A program made the position numbers and the translations under genes. Source: Nymphaea colorata (lineage: Eukaryota; Streptophyta; Magnoliopsida; Nymphaeales; Nymphaeaceae). From it: a stretch of DNA of 64,000 nucleotides. Numbering within the stretch: the stretch's first letter is position 1; every line of letters begins with the position of its first letter. The stretch spans positions 11,728,972-11,792,971 of the forward strand of contig NC_045146.1 of assembly GCF_008831285.2 (NCBI RefSeq), written 5' to 3'. This document shows, in pieces, positions 39,208 through 53,671 of the stretch. Under the pieces are notes generated by a model. The model saw only the letters and a list, made by a program, of their open reading frames with translations. It was not told the origin of the DNA and ran no database searches.

Positions 39208-42200
39208 ATTTGGAAGAACGGCGCCTGTGAACAGGGACATTGAACAGGTCTCTCTTGGTTCTTATGACAAAAATGCTCCCGCTCTTCTTATTCTGTTCAT
39301 TTCTTTCGTTCTTTTCGTGGTTTAAGATCAGGATCTTTGTATAGAATTTGATGAGGATAGTTACTTAAGTCTCTCGGTTAACGGGTTCATGTGTGTGGTT
39401 TTTTCTATTTTTCCTGCTCATTGGTACTTGAGAAATTGTATCCCTTTCCATCAACTGTGATTCTTGGGATGGAAAACATCCAACCGAGCAACGTACTTTT
39501 GACTATAAAGTACATGGCACAGAGAATATTACATGTCTGCGGTCTGGTCACACTGCAGAGTTCTGAGAATTTTAGCAGATATTTCAGGTTAAAAAAAATT
39601 ACTTATTGTGTTCCTCTAGATCAAAATTCTGCTTTCTTTTCTTCTATTCTATGGTTGTTGATGTAAGAAGAATGACTTCGGTTTCGCCTATCTCGTGGCC
39701 GCAAAGTATTGCGAGTTATTGCTGGTAGCTGCACTGCGGAGAAGGCCTTCCATTATGATCTAAGACGTACATGTCTTCAGGTGTGAACTTGCTTATGAAT
39801 TTTTCTTGTTGGAGAAAGATGTGGAAAGGTTTTCTCGTACGTTGTTAGTGAAGTGGGTGGGAGCACTTTCGCGAGTTGTTGCTGAAATTGGAAAATTTTC
39901 AAGAGAAAATTTCCCCCGGGTTATTGTTATTCGAGTTGTATTTGGTTTTAGCAACGGAAGTAGATGATCCCTTGGTGTTTGATTAGATAAAGAAGTTTTG
40001 CTCTCATTAACATTCGTCATAATTGTTAATATGCTAAATGAAAAAACTTAAGCTGTATTGGTGATGTTGTTTATTTTATGGCACAACGTATACGGATGTG
40101 TATTCTGTCTGTATGTATTTGTGTTGGCTTCGATCTAATATACATTTGGCTGGCATCTAATTTACAAGTTAACCTGGCATCTAATTTACAAGTTAACCTG
40201 GTTAAACTCAGTAGTCTTATATTGCCTCTGTTTTATGCGTTGCTATTGGTTGAAGCTAGATCATTCTCTGTTGGTTGCATCAGCATCGAAATATGAGTAA
40301 TTTATCTCCTTTTATTTTTCATTTAAATTGATTCTGTTTGAACCCTTGCTAAAGAGTTTGTATGGTGCAGGCCATCATCGCATTGAAGAAAGGTGCACAG
40401 CTTCTGAAGTATGGAAGCAGAGGGAAACCTAAACTATGTCATTTCAGGCTGTCTGTGGTAGTTTAACTGCGTCCTGTCTCTTAGCTTGGCTTATGATGTG
40501 AAAGTGCAAATACTTAGAGACACTTTAATAGCTGCTTTATTGCATCTATTCAAGATTTTTTGCTTAGTGTTGCATATTTCAAGGAAGACTAAAGAAAAAT
40601 CATCATCTTATTACCTTTCATATGGAATTCAAACATGTTTTTTTTCCCTAGTTGGCTGTCACTTAGAACCCAAAGTACTTCCATTTCTCGTTTTCACAAA
40701 GTACTTCTTCTTTTGCTTATTTCTCAAAAATTTCAAGTCTTTACCCAGTTCTGGAGTTTATGTCTGGAGGTTGGTTCCTAAGAAATATGAATTTTAGTTT
40801 TTCTAGTTCAAATGTTATGGCAAGAAGAATCTCATATCAAAGTTATGATTGAAGATTCCTGTCATACCTTTCAGCATATATTAATCTCCTGTTACTGTGC
40901 AATGGATCATATTGGTGAAACTTTGGAAGAATTTCAACTTCTTCTTGAAAGAGACGAGATTCAAGGTTTAAATAAGCTCTAAAATTCTGTGGTTGATGGT
41001 TACCCATATCCAACTGTGTAGCTTTCATTGTAACTTCCTGGCACCATGTAGATGCAAAAATTTGGGTACGAAAGAAACCAACAGATTTTTTTTTCTCCCA
41101 TTTTTCTTTCCAGGATGAAAGATACCTTATATGGTTCTCTGGCAATGAGGAAAAAAGTCTCAAAATAAACTCTATCACAAAGATTACTCGAGGACAGGTA
41201 AGAAATCTAAGAAGTCTACATATGTGAGTTAAGTGAAGAATGTGATTTCTCGATAGTACAAAATTCAGCTTCAATTACATCCTTGGTGATACTTAAGATG
41301 ATCCTCTATTATATAGGTAAATTTCCAGCAACAAGCTCGGTCAGAAAATTTCTGCCAATCCTTCTCATTAGTCTATAGGAATGGTGAGAAGTCCCTTGAT
41401 CTGGTATGTTTTGATCCCGTACTGGCAGTCATTTCTTCCAGAAAAAATGTACATGGATGCTTATTGTTTTATGATAACTTAGACGAGACCAAATATGACC
41501 ATGAATGTATGAGTTTAGAAGAAAGATAAATTTCCAGAAGGGTTTGTTGGAGAATGTATTTAACAAAACAGAATATTCCATTGATGCGAGACATGAGGGA
41601 AACCACCTTGGAGACAACATATCTCATTGTTGAAACAATAGTTATAGTATAATGGATGTGGCATGTTCTAGAAGTTGTCATTCTGACATATTTGACTGAA
41701 GCTAACTCATGTACTCACATAATTTTAAACTTGCAGTGTTAATAATTTCCTTGTTGTATGAATCTCTTATCATCATATTAAGCTGATAAAAGAGCAAATC
41801 CTAGTACCAACAGGCCTTGGGGCCAGTATGGTAATGCCTGTGTTGATGGCTTATCACAAATTTGGTTTTCCTTTTCTTTCCTCCATCAGTCTACTATGGA
41901 CCTTTAGGCAATTTAGTTATAGTGACTGTAAGTTTGCTTATTCTTGTGTCCTACAATAAGCAATTAAAGTAAATTCTGATATCCTGCTCAATCTCTTTCT
42001 AGAGTGTAATTGCCAGCACATGTTCATATTTTTTTTTCCCAAAACTTTACGTTAATCAATGTGTTGCTTAAAAAAGGACTTTTTTAGCCAATTGCAATGT
42101 GGTATAGTGAAGTAAAATTTACGTTTTACTCAATTACATTGATCATTAGGCCACCAGTTTAAATGTAGGAGGGCTGAATATGCCAGTACAGTTTCTTTGT

Positions 42201-45200
42201 CAAGATGCACCTACTGTTTTCTCTTGCTGATCATGTAGGCTCTTTTCATAACTAAAAACAACAAATTCCTACTAAGGTTGTATATTTTAAGTTTTAAAAT
42301 ATCCACAACTTTGTTCTATGAATAGTTCGGGCACATTGGTCTTATTTTGTCAAAACAAACTGAAGGAAAAACCATTACTTTTTCATGCCACTATCTGTAC
42401 AAAATAAACCAGTAGAAAATTGGTATTTAACCATGAAGTATTCAGTTAATTTTCTAGGTCTTTTAGGGCCTTTGTTTGTCATGGACTTGGAGCTTCCTCC
42501 TCAGTTTACATTTGAATATTCATAAAAGATAACTTGTAAATCCCAGTGCATACAAAGGATTTCATGAAGATAAAGTATCTGTGATGTATTCTTTTTTTTT
42601 GGTATAGTTAGTTCCTTATGGCTTATGAAGTATCCTTTTTGCTGTAGATATGCAAGGACAATGAACAAGCAGAATCTTGGTATCTGGGTCTGAAGTCACT
42701 AATATCTGGTTCAAACAATGGGAAGGCTCCCTCACTTTTGAGAAATGATGGAGGTGCACATTCTTATTCAAATAGCCCAATTAGCTATGCTCAAAGGAAG
42801 CATATCCCAGAACTTCTTGAAGGATCAGCTATACTTTCACAGGTTTGTTGCTCCCCTTGAAGATGGTTATTAGTAAGGCTACTTGTAGGTGCATAGCCTT
42901 ATCTTTATATATTCAGGTTGTTTCCTGAAAAAGATTAATAATGCAGGTATATGCTTTATTGATTCTTTGGCCTTTCATATAGGTACACATTAATTATTTC
43001 TCCTAATCATGGGAGCAATTAACAATTTCAAACTTGTGCGCATTAAAGTATCTGTATTGATTTGCTCCTCAATGGCTGTTTCCTCCCTTAACTTTCCATA
43101 TTAGAAGACTTGATGAGAGAAAATTTGAAATTTACAAATTGTGAACTATAATTAGGAGAAGAATAGTCAATGAGTATACAGACTTGGATAAGCATTAAAG
43201 AGATGTATATAAGGATTCATTGTTTTTTCACTTACCCATCTATTTCATTAAATAAATATGGATATCTTTTTGTGACTAACCCTACTACCCTCAATTTCTC
43301 TAGTTATCTGTAAGGGGGGATTTTCTCTCTATTACGATGTCATGAAAGTTGTACCCTCATCATCATTTTTGTAATTCCAGTAAGCCTATCAATGATCACC
43401 TCATATTTGCAGGATATTGGACCACCACTGAAGGGTCATAGGTCGACTGTGTTAGCAAAGAAGTGTTCCTCTGATGGACTTTTGTTATCTCCAAATATCC
43501 ACTCTTTGCCAGAACAAGCTTTCTTATCAGATAAAGGGTCCGTCATTGATCTTGCACTTCCACTTTCTCATTTAGCCAAATCTGGTCGTCGTGCAGAACA
43601 AACAATGGAAAGTGTGAATAGCGAAGGACATAGGGTGAGTTCGTCTAGCATAATTAGCTCTTCTAGCAATGGGTGCTTGTTGGATGATCATGACTCTTTG
43701 AATGATATACTGTTATGGGGAGAAGGGATAGAGGGGTTCATATTAGGTGGTAGAATTGATCAATCTTCTGGTCAGCAAGCCGATTGTCTATTGCCCAAAT
43801 TACTGGAATCAGCTATAGCATTGGATGTCTCCAGTATCTCATGTGGTGAAAAGCATGCAGCATTGATTACCAAAAGGGGAGAGGTTTTCTGTTGGGGGAA
43901 AGAGAATGGTGGCAGATTGGGTCATAAGATCAATGTGGATGTGACTTGTCCAAAGATTGTTGAAGCCCTTTCTAGTGTAAACGTGGAAGTGGCCAAGTGT
44001 GGAGAATCACATACTTGTGCATTATCAAGAACTGGTGAAGTTTATATTTGGGGTGGCAGTACTCAAGGCTTTGATACTTTAGCTGATGGAAGCAGAAAGA
44101 GTTTGTGGCTGCCACATAGGATATCACTAGAGGGCATCCAGATCTCAAGCATTGCTTGTGGAGCCTGGCATACTGCCCTTATTTCTTCTTCTGGTGCTGT
44201 ATTTACATTTGGTGAGGGAATATTTGGAGCTCTTGGGCATGGTAATCTTGAAAGCATCTGCCAACCTAGACAAGTGGAATCCTTGAATGGCTTTAAGGTA
44301 AAATCTGTGGCGTGTGGTCAATGGCACACAGCTGCTATAGTGGAAATTCCGAATAAGTTCTCGGATGGTAACTCTCCTGGTTGCAAATTGTTTACTTGGG
44401 GTGATGGAGATAAAGGGAAACTTGGTCATGCTAACAAAGAGAGGAAGCTTGTTCCTACTATTGTTGCATCACTGGCAGAAAATGATTTTCTCCAAGTCTC
44501 CTGTGGACAAATGATGACCATAGCACTGACAGTTTCAGGTACTGTCTTCACCATGGGAAGTTCAATGCATGGCCAGCTAGGGAACCCCCATGCCAAAGAT
44601 GGAGCTATTTCAATTGTTGAGGGTGCATTAAAATGTGAGCATGTCAAAGAGATTTCATCTGGGTCCTGTCATGTTGCAGTTTTGACATCTAAAGGTAACG
44701 TCTATACTTGGGGAAAGGGTGCAAATGGAAGGTTAGGATTGGGTGATGTTGAGGACAGGAACTGCCCAGCTCTAGTGGAAGGACTCAAAGATAGGCATGT
44801 TAGGAGTGTCACTTGTGGGTCAAGTTTCACTGCAGTGATTTGTCGCCACAAAGCAATCTCAAGCACTGATCAGTCATTGTGCTCTGGATGCAAAATGGTC
44901 TTTGGTTTTACTAGGAAGAAACACCATTGTTATAACTGTGGTTTTACTTTTTGCCATGCATGTAGCAGCAAGAAAACTATGAACGCCTCTCTAGCACCAA
45001 ACAAAAGCAAATATTATCGCGTATGCGATCAATGTTTTGCTCAATTAAGAAGCTTGGAGGAATTTTCAGCTGGCCAAGAAACCCCTAGCTCCAGACACCT
45101 TTCAATGATGCATAAGTTAGCTATTTCTAATTTGAAACATCTCAAGTCAGAGCCTGCATATATGGTGTCACAAGCCTTCTCCCCAAAACTGGGTGGTCAT

Positions 45201-48200
45201 GAGCAGCTAAAATATTATGAAGGAAAGAACTTTAGGCAGGGGAGAGGGATACAGTTATCAAATTCCTTTGCCTCATTTTCTCTTGAACCACAACGATGGG
45301 GTCAGGTGGAATGCCCTAGGCATTTCACCACATTCAATTCTGCCACTTCTAATGTCCATTCGAAGAAAGAAGCACTTTCAGTCTTTCCCACGCATGCACC
45401 TGAAGGTAAACTCCCTGCTGCAAATACAAGCATTGGTGGGTTTGAAGATGCAAAAGTGAACCAGTCCACAGCAGAGCTTGTTGAGGAAATACAGAGATTG
45501 AGGGTTGAGGTATCATTTTCTTGCTTAGTGAGTTCAAATAACGTAAATTTATTGTCTTTTTATTAGCACCATACCGAATAACATGCTAAAGTTTTAAATG
45601 AAAGCACAGTTCCTATCTGGCGAACTAGCTACGGCATATTTTTTGCTATGTAATTTATCAAGTGGTGCACAAATTTCTTATGATTGTTTGAAGCATATAA
45701 AAGAGGTTTCGTAATCACTTAATGCCCTTATGTAAAATTTCTTATCTGAGTGGTTATTTTTTGAGCTAAACTAAGTATCATGTGTTAAGGAAGCTCATCA
45801 AAAGCAGGGTTAAAGTAATCAGGAGATGCTTTATAAGATAGTGATGCAGTTCTTGCCATTGCTCAGGCTTATCAAGTTCAGAGATGCTGTAGCTTTTTTA
45901 TTGGTCCTTCAATTTATGTGATTTTGATGCTTTTAACTTGATCTCAGACCTTTAACATATTTAGGCAAATAAAAGGATCTTGCTCTTACTTTTGACGTAT
46001 GCTTCATTGGGTTTACACCTATTTCTATTAATCCTTCAAATTCATGGATCTATGTCTATAGAAAGTATCCAGATTGCTACAGTATGAATCTGTAAAATGC
46101 AGCGTTGCAGTGCCCAATAAACCCTCTGTGTGTGTGTGTGTCAGTGTGTCCGGAATATGGGAGAATAAGTAACAACAATTTGGAGTCCTGAGTTGCCCCA
46201 ATTCTCACCTTCCATGGTCCAATCCAGTGATGTCCATCTTATCAAACTAGTGGTCGTACAGAAGATTATAAAACAGCATGAATGGTATCCTACTATAGAT
46301 ACGTAACTGTTTGATAATTGAATTTAGTAAGTAGTATAAGTTTTGGTTTTTGTATTGTATCCTACTATCTAGGAGAATAAGTAACATATAAATCCAACTA
46401 TCAAGTGGAAGCTGCTGTTTTTCTTCAATCATGTGTGTGGAGAACCTGAAATTGTCTATATTAATTCACTGTTGAAGAACTTCGATCAGTGTTGCTGTGC
46501 AAAAGATAAATGGTATAGTTGCTTTCTATTTGAAGGTACAGTTTTTCTGTTATTGACCAACATTAACTGTCCTGCAATTCTCCATTCACAAATTCATACA
46601 TTGTTTTCTATAGTTGGTTCAAATTTTCTTAAAAAGTTTCTTGCTGTGTCACTTGTGAGTATTACACTTAATATCTAAAAATGGAGACTTAATGTAGTTT
46701 ATTACACAAAAAAAGTGCTTACACATATGAGACATGCCGCAAAACTTGATTTTTTTTGGTAGTATAGTTTATTTGTTTTGTCCAATCCACCAGGCACCAA
46801 CTTGATTATTTCTTTTACGTTTTATGAATTTATTATTACTTTGTTTGTTTGTGGGCTTTATGACTGTCTATATATCTCTATGCGTATTTGTGGCACCCAT
46901 ACTTTGTTCTACTAGTTTTTTTACTTTTCTCAATATGTTTTCAAATCGAAATAGGCCAAGAACCTTGAGGAACAATGCAAAATGAAGGAGGAGAAGATTC
47001 AGCATTACAAAGAAGGCATTAAAGAAACTTGGACACTTGCAAGTGAGGAAGTTGCCAAGTGTAAAGCAGCAAAAGATGTTATAAAAGTCTTGGCAGCTCG
47101 AGTATGACTTTTAACACAAACTTTTACCATTTTGGTTTCACTTGCTCTTCTTGTCTGTCATTTGATTACTGAGTTACTAGGGAAGTTGAAAAATAGTTTT
47201 GTTTGGTCTTTAGAGTATATTTTATTACCACAATCACCATCATTTCTTCTCCCGTCTGCATGAACGCCAGTTTTCAGGTAGATTACTGCATCTATTCCTA
47301 CTCGATGTAATATGTATATTCTTTAGGTACTATGGATTATTTCATCTCCTCATCATCTCTCTCTCTCTCCCCCCTTCCCTTCACTGTTCTGATGGCTGAA
47401 ATTTATGTCATGCCACTTTTACATGTGCTCTGTTTGATGTCTTTGTGCAGCAACAGGTGTCTGATAGAGAATGTGTGGTCTCAGTTTTACAGTTTTACTT
47501 TATTCTTGCGGTTTATGAGATTTGATCTCCATGCATCTTTAAACTAAGCCACCTAGTGTTACATACAGTTTTTTTTATGTTAAACAACACCCATATATGC
47601 ACTTATTGCAGAAGATCCCTTTGGAGAAAAATTTTATAACTTGATATGGCAAGCATCTTTAAGCTCATCCAATAATGGCAGCTCTGCAACATAATTCTCA
47701 AATTACAACTGATGATTGCAGTAGATATGTACCATGTTTAAATTTATAGTATCTGTGGTTGTGTACATATAAATGTATAGATTTTTTCTCTTTCCATTTC
47801 TTTTCTTTCAAGTTTAAGTTCAAACTCGAAGTCGTTTTTTGTCAACTTTTTTGTTTTCTAGGAGTAGCATAATTAAACGGAGTTGTCAATATAAGCCTTG
47901 GAAAATTTGTAATATCTTATACATTTTCATGTTTGAATTTAACACATATAAAGCTTCGCATAATTGTATGGACACTATTATATTTACAGCTGAAGGAAAT
48001 GTCAGAGAAGTTTGCAACTGAAAAGCAGGAGATTGTTGTTAAGAAGATTTTGGCCCCTAAGGAATCTCAAGAGCTTGAGGATGCCCAAGTGCTTGAGGAC
48101 AACTTACATACGTCCTCCACTCAGAATGGTTCATGCAGCCCAATTGAATCATCAAATGGTTCACTGATAGTTGGACGTGAGAAGGTTATGCATCACACTT

Positions 48201-48635
48201 TGCTTAGTGATACGAAGTCTGAATCCAGAGATCTTAGTCAAAATCCTGGGAACATGTTGAAAACAGAAGATGGGCATCCACCTTTCTCGGAATGGGTGGA
48301 ACAAGATGAGCCTGGTGTATATATCACATTCATGGCTTTACCAAATGGCCAGAAGGAGCTGAAGCGCGTGAGATTCAGGTACTTATCTGTTGCATATCCA
48401 GCTCTCAATTGTTACAAGTATGTCTGAAGATCTCATGGAATGCTGATTACTGAAGTAATTTTTTTTTTCTCAAACATAATTTTCCACTGGAACAAGAATA
48501 TCAATCATGTGGGCCATTGTGTTTTTGTATTGCAGCCGCAAGCGATTTAGTGAAAAGGAAGCAGAGACCTGGTGGGCAGAGAATCGGCTAAGGGTGCATT
48601 ACAAATACAATGTCATTGGAACTGTAAATACATGA
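39194..48635 (+). CDS. PRAF-type PH/RCC1/FYVE/BRX protein, nine exons
   Basis: Exons: 39194-39247, 40371-40457, 41114-41197, 41317-41403, 42648-42842, 43413-45509, 46955-47101, 47990-48378, 48536-48635; all in phase, 1079 residues, normal for the family. A PH domain covers about residues 16-125 ([20 protein letters not shown] to [12 protein letters not shown]). Seven RCC1-like repeats follow at about 270-655, with recurring SCGxxHxAxLT and WGxGxxGxLGxG patterns. A FYVE zinc finger starts at residue 659, with [10 protein letters not shown] and eight cysteine/histidine ligands. A coiled coil spans about 855-925. The C-terminal BRX domain reads [20 protein letters not shown] through [23 protein letters not shown] proteins bind phosphoinositides and are reported guanine-exchange factors for RAB GTPases. 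The BRX domain is known from BREVIS RADIX proteins. Start choice rests on [14 protein letters not shown], conserved in the family. Confidence 0.95.
40150..40197. repeat. 24-bp perfect tandem duplication in PRAF-type intron 1
   Basis: CTGGCATCTAATTTACAAGT plus four bases occurs twice without change at 40150 and 40174. Perfect identity suggests a recent event. Confidence 0.93.
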
Positions 48636-49397
48636 GCACACATCTGATTCTTGACATGGCTGTTCATAAAATGTTGAATTGGTGTCGGTAAAGGCAAAAA
48701 GATGTAAAGTACGCTTGCATGTTTATATCATACAGGAATGTGATGAAGCCATCTTTTGCTGTTCTGGTACAGGGTGGAACTGGAATTGGTAGCCGAATTG
48801 GTGAATCCCATTATAGGTTGTCAAAGAACTACTGACTAATGTATGCTTGATGTTACATGACCGAGCTTTTAGTTGTGTACACTACAAATTCATCATTGTA
48901 TATTGAATTAAGTAATAATGAGAGCAAAGAAGCCTCGCCCAATGTGCTGCAGGTATTAAGTTTTCTATTTATTAAAAACCTAGTTCATTGAAGCTTTTCC
49001 AATAATATTCTTTTTTCTCGGAGACTTGATTAACAGGACTGCAATATATCAGGAAGGATACGGCCGTATAACCTTTCTATCCAGGATAAGCAAATGAAAT
49101 GAGAAAGACCACGTTGCTAGTTGCCAATGTGGTCAGAAGGTGCACGAGAATGTTGAAGGTCAAGATTCTGGTTCTATTCTGTATTCAGGCTGACTGTCTC
49201 CAGCCTCTTGACCATGGTCCCTACAGAAAAGCTCTGAGGATCAACTGCTGTGGAACTAAAGCAATTCTTCGCAGGTTCGACTGATTTATCTCGATTTTAT
49301 AACACTGGTTTCGACTTTCAATAGTAGGAAGGCAGATGAGTGTGCTTTCATTTGGACCATAATTTTCCCTTTTTTCTTTCGACAATCAGCGAGCAGG

Positions 49398-49451
49398 ACA
49401 TTCATCACTCATGAGTCGATCGGTACATTCATCACTCATGAGTCGATCGGT
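49398..49451. repeat. 27-bp perfect tandem duplication
   Basis: The unit beginning ACATTCATCACTCATGAGTC occurs at 49398 and 49425 without a change. It contains the palindromic words ACTCATGAGT and CGATCG. Confidence 0.93.
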
Positions 49452-52400
49452 ACGAAGAAAAACTCCGAGTTCTATTTCCTGCCACCAAGAACCCTCAGAT
49501 CTGGCGGAGAATGGACACCCATGGCCCAACTGTCCCTCACCTTGAAGAAGTTCAAAGGTCGTCCTTACCAGAGAATGGAATAATAAGTCAAGCAGCAAAC
49601 CTTGATTAGCCCATGCACATCCTCCAGGGATGGAAGCTACTCAACTTGCTCAAATCGGCGGCCCTTCTTGCCATCAATGGAGGACCAAGCGTTGATGAAA
49701 GTATGTATGTGGAATGAAGCCACCCTTGGCAGCCATACTGGTTCTCGGAAGGCCCTCCCTGAAGAAAGAAAGCTTGCAAGACCCATAAAGGTTCGACTGT
49801 GCGGTAGGCTTTGGCTGTCATACATTGCTCAAATTTCATGGATTTCGGTGAAAGTTAAAGCAGAGAAGATCAACAGAAAAGGAATTCTATCATCGCACTC
49901 AAAGCATCCGAGGCATTTTCCCTCGAGACTTTTCTCAGAAGAGAAAAGGGCATAAAAAAGATTATACAGGCAAAATCCTTAAATTTTGTCAAGAAGAAAG
50001 GATCTCCATTAGTTTGAGAATGGCAGAGTCGTTTTCGTTGTCGTTTATCTGTGGACGCAACTCCAAAGAAAACATGGGGATCCTCATAAAGTTTTGCACC
50101 ACAAACGTTGCACCATGTGGACATGCTAGATATGGTAATTTTGTAGGCGTATTTCAATTCATATAAATGTAAAGAGAGGAAGACATTTTTATAGTTACTA
50201 AAAACTTTTTTCAAGGTGTCGAGGTACAATTGTGATATTTTTCAGAATATTAAAATTGTGATATGTTTGTGGCTGCGTATCGTTGGAATTCCGTTTGTGG
50301 TAGCTCCATCACCGCCAATCTCGACCAAGAAAAAAAAAAACCACACGGTTTGTGGCAGCGCCCATGTGCCGTGTTGTCCCGTGGTTCCGGTTAGGATCAA
50401 AGAAGGTCTGGATTGGATTTGTCGAGGACCATGTCGACCTACTCCTAGATTGATTGATCAGATTTTGGCTGAACTGAGTCAACGTCATGGCTCGATCCGG
50501 TTTGGCAAACTATTCCTTTTTGACAATAGATCTCTAATAAGTAATGAGCTTTCCGGTACTTTTGGATCGAAAAGGACTTAAATTTATCCCCTATGGGAAA
50601 TGAGCAGTAAAGATAACATTTTTCTGTAAAACTTAAAATGAAAAATTATTATAGTTAAATATATCCATGAGCATTCCCAAAATGGAATTCAACATCTGAT
50701 GATCTAAACGCCTTTAACTAGAGGAATGACACTAAAAATAAGGACTGAAAGGGAGAGGCGTCCCGACCGTATAAAGGTCACGGATCTTATTCCTAGTGAA
50801 ATTTCTTGCATCTGAAATATGTGGGGTCAATATTTAAAAGAAAAAATCTTTTAATATGTTGTCAACCTCTTACCCATGGTTTTGTCCTGATAAGAATTCA
50901 AAGGCCACCGTCCCTTATTCATTTATCTTTTCTTTTTCTTTTCTTTTTTTCAAAAGGGAGTCATAGTTATTGTGTCGATCTGTCCTTTTTTTTTCAAAAA
51001 ACTTTCAGAAAGATAAATGTAAAAAGACATTTTCCTTTTTTCGGTCGTTGAAAATAAAATAAATTTAGGATCCAAAGGCTTTCGACACCCTTCACATTCC
51101 CTTGTTATACTTGCTCACTACCTACAGTAGTAGTTCAGCTTTAAGGGGTTTGGCATAGCTGGTTGGGCCGACAACTACGTTGGTTTTCAATTCTTGTGGG
51201 CGCCAATCTTTATATATACTTAATTAAAACAGGCCCTTGAAACAAGGGTACTAACCTTGGGGTTATGTGTCATCCTCAGCATTAGTGCAGTTTTCTCGGG
51301 ACCCAAAAAATAAAATAATGTATGTATGCCTTCACATACGTGGTCCAGTTTACTATGATCTGTTAAAGCTTGGATTTTTGGCCCATGCAGCTTGCTTAGA
51401 TTGTTTTCGTGCAATTGAATCAAACAACAAGTATGTCCTCACGTTTTGGATGAGGTAGATATAAAGGCAAAGAAAGGAACACCCTAAATATAATAACAAA
51501 CCTCTACAAATTCAGGGCATGTTTGAATTCCTTAGGGCCTCAATTTCTTGAGATCAGATCCAAAACAACTCGGACACCTCTTTTGTGTAATTGCAAGTCG
51601 TTTTGATCGAATCTTGATCGAGTACTCCATAGATGCGACTGTCACAATAAGAATTAGAAGTAGCTTATAGGAATTCAACTTTTATCTGATAACAATAAAC
51701 CGTTAATCTGAAAACCAAGCTTTCGTGTTAGAAAATGCATGATACGGCTGAACAATTATTTATGAAATAGATTGCATCTTCATGGTACAAACAACATGCA
51801 TCCGACGCATGTGCATACCATTCTGTAATCTCTGTCTCTCTCTGTCTAGATCTTTTTCAGGTAGTCTTTTTACAGATGCAAGATTTTTGTATTAGTCAGA
51901 CCACGGATCTGTCACAAAAGATGCGAATCCACATGCTGCACCTTGGCCATTTTTGGCTTGGAGGTTTTTGAGTCCAACACGGTGGCCGAGCGAAGAAAGA
52001 GCTATCGTCAGCTTGCCTATAATTATGCGCTTTAAGTTGAAGTTGGCCGGAGACTCTGCCTTTGTTTTACAGCTTCAGTCATGTTACGTGCGGCACTTTC
52101 GCTTGCTTGCGAGTTGTTTCATTCCTTTTGTGGGATGCGCCCGGTTGTGTGGCGGAGGGAGGAGGCCCACAAACTCAGGGGAGGGCCGCCGACGGCCGAT
52201 GCGGTGGATTCGCCGTAGCCACAGGATGGAAGCCGCGTGTTTGTGGTGAATGTTCGCGCAGCCAGGGCCTGGTTGAGAGAGGTGTCCCGTGAAGGTGCCC
52301 TCACTCATGCTCTCGGTGCCAACGTCCAAAGGCTTGCAATTCTATAATTACGGCTTGGCATGGGGCATATGGCCAAGTTGAACTGGCTACAACCCCACCA

Positions 52401-52835
52401 AGCGCCTATCGAGAGAGATTTAGATCGGGCAAAATCTTTAGCAGGAAAGCAGGGCCTAAACACTTTGATCAGCTTCAGATTAGACAAGGAGGGCTAGCTC
52501 GGCCTGTGTCCGGACACTCATGTGCAGATCCGTTGCCAGCCAAAGGTCAAGAAAGTTTACACCTACCACAACCCTCAAGTGGGTAAGTTTTGAACTTGCC
52601 GTGGAAAAAGTACCGCTCCGGCGTGGCCGCGAACCAGCCAGATGCGCCATGAACTCGATCTTGCAAGTCTGGAGTTCATCCACGGGGGCTGCCGGAATAC
52701 CCAAGCAGACGGGGGAGCCAGTCTGTTTAGCAGAACTTTGTAGTGGTAGCTCTCATACTATCATGCTTTAGAGAAGAGAAGAATAATTTTGTGTGTGCGT
52801 GTGGGGGCGATGAAGAACAAAATAGGTTTCATAGA

Positions 52836-52838
<3 letters not shown>

Positions 52839-52876
<38 letters not shown>
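52839..52876. repeat. (GA)n microsatellite
   Basis: About 19 uninterrupted GA units in the convergent spacer. Confidence 0.95.
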
Positions 52877-52877
<1 letters not shown>

Positions 52878-53671
52878 ATTGCCAGTGAGTTGGCATGGAT
52901 CCCTGAAGTCTATTCTCCGATCTTTGGACGTTAGTTGGTCACATGCGTCTTCATCCTTATGGGGTCAGAACAATTCTTTTAAATATCTGAAGCGGCCCCC
53001 GCATTAACTGTACTTTCGCACCAATCCTTCCTCCTCCCTCTGTCTATTTCTATTTTCAGCCACATGAAGCATTGGCCCACCAAAGAACACACCAACCACC
53101 TTTCCGCTCAGCGACCAGAAACCATCTCCCATAAATTTCCAGACAGCCCCAGGATTCGCCAGATGAGATTCATGGCTTAGATACATGCACAGGGCCACAA
53201 CGGAGAGAAGTTGAATGCGTGAAGTAATGAGGACAAACGGAATTGGCAATTTAAAAAAACAACACTTGCACTTCTTATTAAAGCCTTCCGCAGATTGGAA
53301 GATACTGCTCTTTCAGGAGGGGGAGAGTGAGAGAGAGCAATCAGTCCACTCATTACATGGCCACCGACGAAGTTTGAGGCAATGTGTTCAGCAAAATTGA
53401 ATTATTCGAAGATACATAATGGAAGAAGGTTACAATGTTACATGACGGGCTAAGCTGAGGGCAACAAAAAGATCGTTGAACCCTTTACACTTGGAGAGGA
53501 GAAATAGGGAAACAAAAACAAAACTGACAAAGTTCGTCCGCCGAACAGTCTTTTTTGCTCTTTTTTCTCCAAATCATCCTCCCCACCGATCGTTGCTGCT
53601 GCCTCTAACAAAATTAGCATCAGACCATGGAAAAGGAGAGATGCATATTCGCAAGCCACAGGTCCAATACT

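Larger units (their letters stand above)
48636..53671. other. Convergent spacer between PRAF-type gene and REVEILLE-like gene
   Basis: The flanking genes point toward each other, so both 3' untranslated regions lie here. No gene is supported. A 27-bp tandem duplication is at 49398-49451. The segment 49480-49900 and the GC-richer segment 51950-52770 have open frames on both strands but no recognised domain. A GA run lies at 52839-52876. Confidence 0.5.

Noticed and set aside
49386-49955. Overlapping open frames on both strands with gene-like composition
   Set aside because: They are interrupted, include the 27-bp tandem duplication, and no family was recognised. An organelle or retroelement fragment is possible but unproven.
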